From positions 16,368,001 to 16,432,000 of the forward strand of contig OZ316898.1 in assembly GCA_973895155.1 (NCBI GenBank): DNA of 64,000 bases, given 5' to 3'. The translations under genes were made by a program, and so were the position numbers. Positions within the stretch are counted from its first letter, which is position 1. Every line of letters starts with the position of its first letter. The notes below the pieces were generated by a model, which was given only the letters and a program-made list of their open reading frames with translations, had not been told where the DNA came from and did not search any database. This stretch comes from Marsupella aquatica (Eukaryota; Marchantiophyta). This document shows, piece by piece, positions 58,700 through 64,000 of this stretch.

Positions 58700-61619
58700 G
58701 CGGCCCTAGTTTTTCTTATAAAGCATAGGGGTAAGAACTCCCTTGAAAGAAGTTTGTTCAACCCGAGGTTCAACCTCGGATTGGTGGTAGCCCAACTTGC
58801 AATGCAGCAACTGCAAAATTTTCACCCAAGCTTGCGATGTTGCTCTCACTCAAAGTCGCGGAACTTGACTACCTTAACACTTAGCTCCGGCATCGTTGAC
58901 TCCGACGTCGAGCTCCCTTATGGTCCAGGCCCGGATAGGCCATCCGGGGAGGACTTAGCATGGGGAGACTAGTGGGCAATGAGACGTAGCACTAGCGAAG
59001 GCAAGGAGCCAAGCTGGTGACACACACTAAGGACTTAGGCGAGTTGAGAGCTGGTCGGGTCAAGGGGAAAGGGGCCGGACTCAAGGTTGACCGTCCGGGC
59101 CCCCGGACAGACTTCAAGTTCTGAGGGCTTGAGTGTGAACAGGACTTGGGCCCAAGGCCAATGGAGTTGACGCCATGGGCAACGGACGCTTGGGGCGTGA
59201 GTTAGGCCCGATTCGGGTTTGGCCGATCGGGGACTTCCAAGCGACGATGAGACCTGAGGGCCTGGGTTGGCCCGATCACAATGGGCTAAGGCACTCCTCT
59301 TGCGGATGCCTAACGAGAAAGTTATGTGGCGCGCCCACTATGCGCGATAGGATCCGGGGGGTATAGCGATGGAGACAGGAAACAGGTAAACAATTGTTTT
59401 TTCTCTTGTTTTTAATATGTTGTTACCAGCAAAAAACCACTGTTACCAGCAAAAATGACAATTTAAAAATGTCTCTTAAAACATGTCATTTTCAAAAAAA
59501 ATTAACAATGCAACATTTTTGGCTAGCTTTGGGCGCTACTATTAGCAGCGCCGGGCCCTAGCAAAAAAAACCAGTCGACCAAAAAAAAAAATTCAAAAAA
59601 AATTTCCACCCATTTTCCTTTTACCAGTTTTTTTCTTGTTAGCGGTTTCTGTTATTAACTCATGTTTTCTGTTTTGTTGTCTTTTGTAAACACCTCGGAT
59701 TCGGGTTGGAGGCCAAATGTTTAGGGACCAAAGTTGGTCCGGGGGTGGCAGGTCTCCAGAAGCATATATGAGGGGAGTGGTGTCTCCCTGGGGGCCAAGG
59801 GCGAGCCAAAGTCGTGAGCCGCGGCGGTCACGACACTAAGGGAAAGCACCAAATCATGCCGAACAGCAGCCAAACTGCATTCAGTCTCCCAAGGGAGCTT
59901 GCGTTGGGGAGGCAAGGCCAAGTAGGTGTGAAGGTTGAGTTCCAAGGTACTTGGCCCCTAGACCATCAGTGGGGCGAGAACCGGGAGTTGGTTGCAAGAG
60001 TCGGGGCCATTATGGTCCCGGCATGTTGGGACAAGCTTGGGACAAGCTTTAGGAAAAGCTATGCTATTTGGGCCATGAGCATGTCCTGGGGTCAGGGTGG
60101 TCAATTGGTGATAGATAGGTACGAGGGGGAACCCGGGCCGCGCCTAACAAAGGAGCTATTCTGGACAAATAGTGGGCGTGGGTTCTGGTTATGGCTATGG
60201 CATCGGGAGGACCTATCGTTGACTTATTTATCAATGTCTGTTGAGTTTGAGTTAGGATGCTAGACTTGGCAAGTTCTAGATCTTGAAGGGTTACTTACCG
60301 AGGTGCTTGGTTGCTTGTGCAGACAATAAGGACTGTTGAGTAGCGATCGTGTTGGAGAGCAAGTGCGGCTTCGTATGGGAGGGGCCGCGGGCGGTGCAAG
60401 GGGCACTAGGTTGCTTGCTCAAAATATTTCATGGAGGCGCTGGGTGGCAAGGTCCACCACTCTTGAGCTCCCACACTAGCTCCTGCACTAGCTCCTGCCC
60501 AAACTCAATGTCAACAACAAGACAGTATGCACAAAGGCCATCAACATCCCATCTCACTCCAAAACAACATGATGCAAAACCGGAAATGCAAAGCTTATAC
60601 GAGCTTACCTCCTGCCCGGTTGGCACTCCTCACCCTCCCGCCCCACCTGCAATCTTGATGAAGTATGAACACCGGGATGAAGACCACCACTGTGGGCAAC
60701 GCTGATACAACCCTCAACGATAGAAAAATGCAATGCACAGCACGCAATAGCCGAAAATGTGAACAGGAGCGATGGCAAAGAGTCTGCAAACAAAGACACA
60801 GAGGAGCAAGGAGGAGCGCAAAGAGGAGAGTCAAGCAGCAACGATGTGTCTTATTAGGCCGAAACTATGATGAGACACTATTTCGGCCCGATGTGACTAT
60901 TAGTTTGAAAAGGTTTGCTAGAGGCCCATTAGGTAAGAAAAGTTTTGTAGGGGCCATCAGGTAAGAAAGTTACACCATAGGGCACATCAAGCATATATCT
61001 CAAACATTTAGCCCTTGTCACTCCCATATTCATTTTTTTCATGTTTTTAAATACTTCTGCAAGGTAAGTAGTAGTATGTACCAAGTATTCTCCCATATTC
61101 ATTTTTTCCATGTTTTGAAACAGTTATGCAAGGTAAGCAGTACTAAAGGTATATAATATTTACTCTCTTTAGTTATTCCCTCTCAATGTTTTGGAAGTAC
61201 TCACACCTTAAAAGTATTTCTCAAAGAATAGACAGTCGTCCTTTATAGTTAAGGTGAACCAATAGTTCTGGGTGCTATTTTTTGAAATTTGTTTTTTGCA
61301 GTTAATTTACGTGGGCCTTAAACAATTCTTTGATGCTATTTTGCCAAAAATTCACGTTGTACATGTGAGAATTTCCTTGGTATTTTTTGCAAAATATTTT
61401 AAATGTACATAAATATATACATACTTATTTTTGAAAAATGGGGGGCAGGAGAATACAAAATTACCTCACTTTATCCCCATATTTGTTTTTCCTTACCTTT
61501 TTCACTCTCCTCTTCCACAATTTTTGTTCTTTTTTTCCTTTATCTGGCCCTCCCCCTCTTTTTCCTCCATGCCAATTTCTCGCTACCTTCTCCCTGATCT
61601 TTGCATAGTGCTTTATCTT
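58700..61619. other. No gene recognised
   Basis: 58700-60340 is GC-richer with many GGCCC/GGGCC motifs and a few plus-strand open stretches (58697-58972, 59814-60263) that I cannot assign. 59400-59640 contains A-rich runs. 60960-61140 has a duplicated CTCCCATATTCATTTTTT stretch (about 61021 and 61091, 70-bp spacing). Confidence 0.35.
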
Positions 61620-62290
61620 TATATATTTACTAGCCTCATGCCTGTGCGTTGCACAAATTTTTTGAGGTGAGAGCAAGATGTCAAGGAGAGGCAAAGATGT
61701 TGAGGCGAGGGCAAGATGTCAAGGAGAGGGCAAAATTTTGAGGCCAGGCAAAAGATGTCAAGGTGAGAGACAGATGGTGAGGAAGGGCAAGATGTCAAGG
61801 AGAGGGCAAAATTTTGAGGCCAGGCAAAAGATGTCAAGGTGAGAGACAAATGGTGAGGAAGAGCAAGATGTCAAGGAGAGGCAAAGATAAGGAGGTGAGG
61901 TAAAGATGTTGAGGTGAAAAAAGACATTGATGAGAGAAAGAGATGTTGATGTATTTAAGGAAAAAATGTCAAGGTTAGAAAGGAGGTTGAGGAGAGAAAA
62001 GATGACACGGTGAGAAAAAGATATAAGAATGAACTGTGAAAAATGTCAAGGAGAGAAAAGATGTTGAGGGTGACGGAAAGATATTGTAGTAGATAACGAT
62101 ATCAAGGTGAGCAAAAGGAAACATGTCGAGTTGAGAAAATGATGTCAAACAAGGTGAAAAAAGATGTTGTGGTGAGATAAAGATGTCAATGTGATAAGAA
62201 AAATGGTGAGATGAGAGAAAGATGTCAAACTAAGGTAAAGTTGTTGTGGTGGTGTTTAATAACAGGACTGGTGTGTTGCACATAGAAATT
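61620..62290 (+). repeat. Minisatellite-like array B, inverted relative to array A
   Basis: Starts ACTAGCCTCATGCCTGTGC with the hairpin TGTGCGTTGCACA (61643-61655), then degenerate 18-24-bp units on AAGATGTCAAGGAGAG and GATGTTGAGGTGAG to about 62250, and closes near a second GTGTGTTGCACA (62270-62281). An internal 78-bp segment is duplicated (about 61709-61786 and 61787-61864). Confidence 0.7.
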
Positions 62291-62944
62291 GGAGTCGCAA
62301 AATAACTACCACCGCTTCTATTCAACCCATGATTATTTTTGCACCCAAATTTTGTTGGCCTCCCTATTTCCCCCCTCTCCCATCCTCTCCCTTTCTTTCC
62401 TTGTTTTCCCCTCTTGCCCTCCTAGTGCCTTGTCCTTCCTCCCCCCTTTTTCTTTCTTAATTTAACACCATTAATTTTGTTTGAAAATGAGTTAAATTAA
62501 TAATGGGAAGATAAGACAATTAACCTCCAAAAAATTAAATCTCCTTTCTAAGAGCAAAAGCCAAAAAACAATTTGTCAATCTACTCTACTTTGCTACTTC
62601 CCCTTAGTGCTAGCTCTATGCCAAAATGTACTCTAAATAGACCATAAAATAATCTACTTTCACTTTAATGCTCCAGGCCAAAAAGTACTATAAGCAAACT
62701 ACAAAATAACTTCAGTAACATATTCAAGTACGCTACTAGTACATAGTATATCTACTTTGTACTATAAATTAGAACCAATTTTAGGTACCCATCTCACTCA
62801 ATCCAAGCCTCTTAAATAATTCTAGAAAATATTTGATGGTTAAGCATGGTTCCTTCATTTTTTTCACTTTAGTAATGAGACAATGGACAAAACTGACCGG
62901 ATTCGTTATTATAGTAGTAGATGAGAGTATAATAACTACACCCT
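62291..62944. other. No gene seen; AT-rich
   Basis: AT-rich with a pyrimidine-rich patch at 62355-62450; no trusted frame. Confidence 0.4.
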
Positions 62945-63056
62945 TGTTGTTAGACTCTACCTATGACCGGACGACCGGACTAGCCGGTCACCCGACCCCA
63001 CTATATGTACACATATTCCTGACTATACAGTTATCTATTGCATTCATTCCATGACA
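62945..63056 (+). repeat. Candidate 112-bp LTR of a second copia-like element
   Basis: From TGTTGTTAGACTC to CATTCCATGACA, with a TATA-like ACTATATGTAC in the middle. Its 3' end is followed immediately by CGTTATCAGCACG, the same motif that follows the 5' LTR of the copia at 9172. The partner LTR would lie beyond the window. Confidence 0.5.
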
Positions 63057-63069
63057 CGTTATCAGCACG
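63057..63069 (+). promoter_or_regulatory. Candidate primer-binding site
   Basis: CGTTATCAGCACG differs by one base from the copia site at 9159-9171 and sits at the same place relative to the LTR end. Confidence 0.5.
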
Positions 63070-64000
63070 TAGCAACCATACTGAGCGGAGGACAGAAATC
63101 TACAAAGCTATGGCAGAATTGTGAAGGATCAAAAGTGGAATTGAGTTGACAGAGAAATCCCTGACCGAACCCGAAGAGATAGAAAGGAAAGTGAGTAAGC
63201 GAATGAAGGGACAAGCATCCAGCGCATAAGGGCAGAAAACAAAAATTGCATAAGGACATCGATTAGGAATTATAGAGGAGAATCGAGAGAGAAGACATCC
63301 AAAATTCATTTGCAAACAGATCAACCCTGAAAGAAGAGGACCTGCATTGGCAGGCGAATTTGAACCAAGTGAAGCAGATAAGGACACTGCGATAAGTGAC
63401 TGAGAAGACATCAAAGTCAAGCTTGAAAAGAGAGACAGGATCCAATTCAGAGGGAAGAAAGCGCAATGAACTGAGGCCAGAGAGAGAGCGAATCACAATC
63501 GAGAGAATCAGTAGAACTCGAAGAAAAGAGCAAGTGGAAGCCTGATTCAGAATTAAAGAAGAGAGAACAAGCAGTCATGGAGGGACGATGATAAGAGCAG
63601 CAACACCGAAGATAGAAATGTGAGCGAATTGAAATCTTGAGGCAAGGAGATAAGCAAATAGATCGAAAATAGAGAAAAGAGAAGTCTCTACTACGAGGAA
63701 GCAGACCGCACAGCAGAATCTGGAGAGAAAGAACCGAAGAGGAGCATTACAAGGCGCAGCCAAAGAAAGCAGCACAAAGGGGAGATCGAGAGAGGAGCGC
63801 ACAAGGGGCGCAACCGCCATCAAATCCCACCACATTGAAACTGCAAAACGTCGAGAAAACCTCGAAAACCGCCGCTAAGTGCAAAACCTCTTTAACTGCA
63901 AAATCCATCAAAGAGATTTCAGTTACAAAGGAAAAGTTGCACTTAACCATAACTGCAAAACATAAGCGCACATCCGCATAACTGCACACTGTAACCAAGA
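63070..64000 (+). mobile_element. Internal region of the second copia-like element, partial
   Basis: Purine-rich sequence after the primer-binding site with short ATG frames only; the first ATG (63112) stops after a few codons. No Gag motif is visible before the window ends. Either the leader is long or the element is non-autonomous. Confidence 0.35.

Overview
The window is eukaryotic nuclear DNA from a land plant. It carries an eight-exon plant calcium-dependent protein kinase gene, Ty1/copia and Ty3/gypsy LTR retrotransposons, a LINE, a PIF/Harbinger DNA transposon and short TTTAGGG-type telomeric motifs. I cannot place the species; the density of nested elements suggests a large, repeat-rich genome. 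Only one host gene, the kinase, is clearly intact.
Layout. 1-2545: LINE fragments and decayed gypsy pieces (coiled coil plus protease). 3523-9318: a complete, very young copia element on the minus strand with identical 147-bp LTRs and an AAAGT target-site duplication. 9451-12612: decayed gag-like sequences of other retroelements. 13273-33180: one minus-strand LINE split in two by a 15.5-kb gypsy element (14309-29791, target-site duplication CTATG). This gypsy has 4,636-bp LTRs, and each LTR holds a roughly 1,200-codon open reading frame broken by one stop, a different stop in each LTR. A 199-bp MITE-like element also interrupts the LINE. 33181-38059: mostly non-coding, with small tandem duplications and a telomeric-repeat palindrome. 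38060-42625: the kinase gene, minus strand, with a (GA)n repeat upstream. 44230-44806 and 61620-62290: two inverted minisatellite-like arrays. 46222-54028: a PIF/Harbinger element (target-site duplication TTA) with an intact SANT/Myb-like ORF, a broken transposase and an old truncated gypsy LTR nested in the transposase. 54079-58548: exon-like pieces of an unrecognised minus-strand gene, one of them split by a 667-bp terminal-inverted-repeat element. 62945-64000: a short LTR and leader of another retroelement running off the window.
Relative ages. The copia (no LTR differences seen) and the large gypsy (about 20 LTR differences in 4,636 bp, no indels) are recent. The LINE, the Harbinger element and the nested third LTR copy are older. 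The most unusual object is the gypsy whose large ORF probably lies in U3. In the genomic RNA it would sit 3' of pol, about 100 nt after the pol stop codon, the position occupied by 3' accessory genes of some retroviruses.
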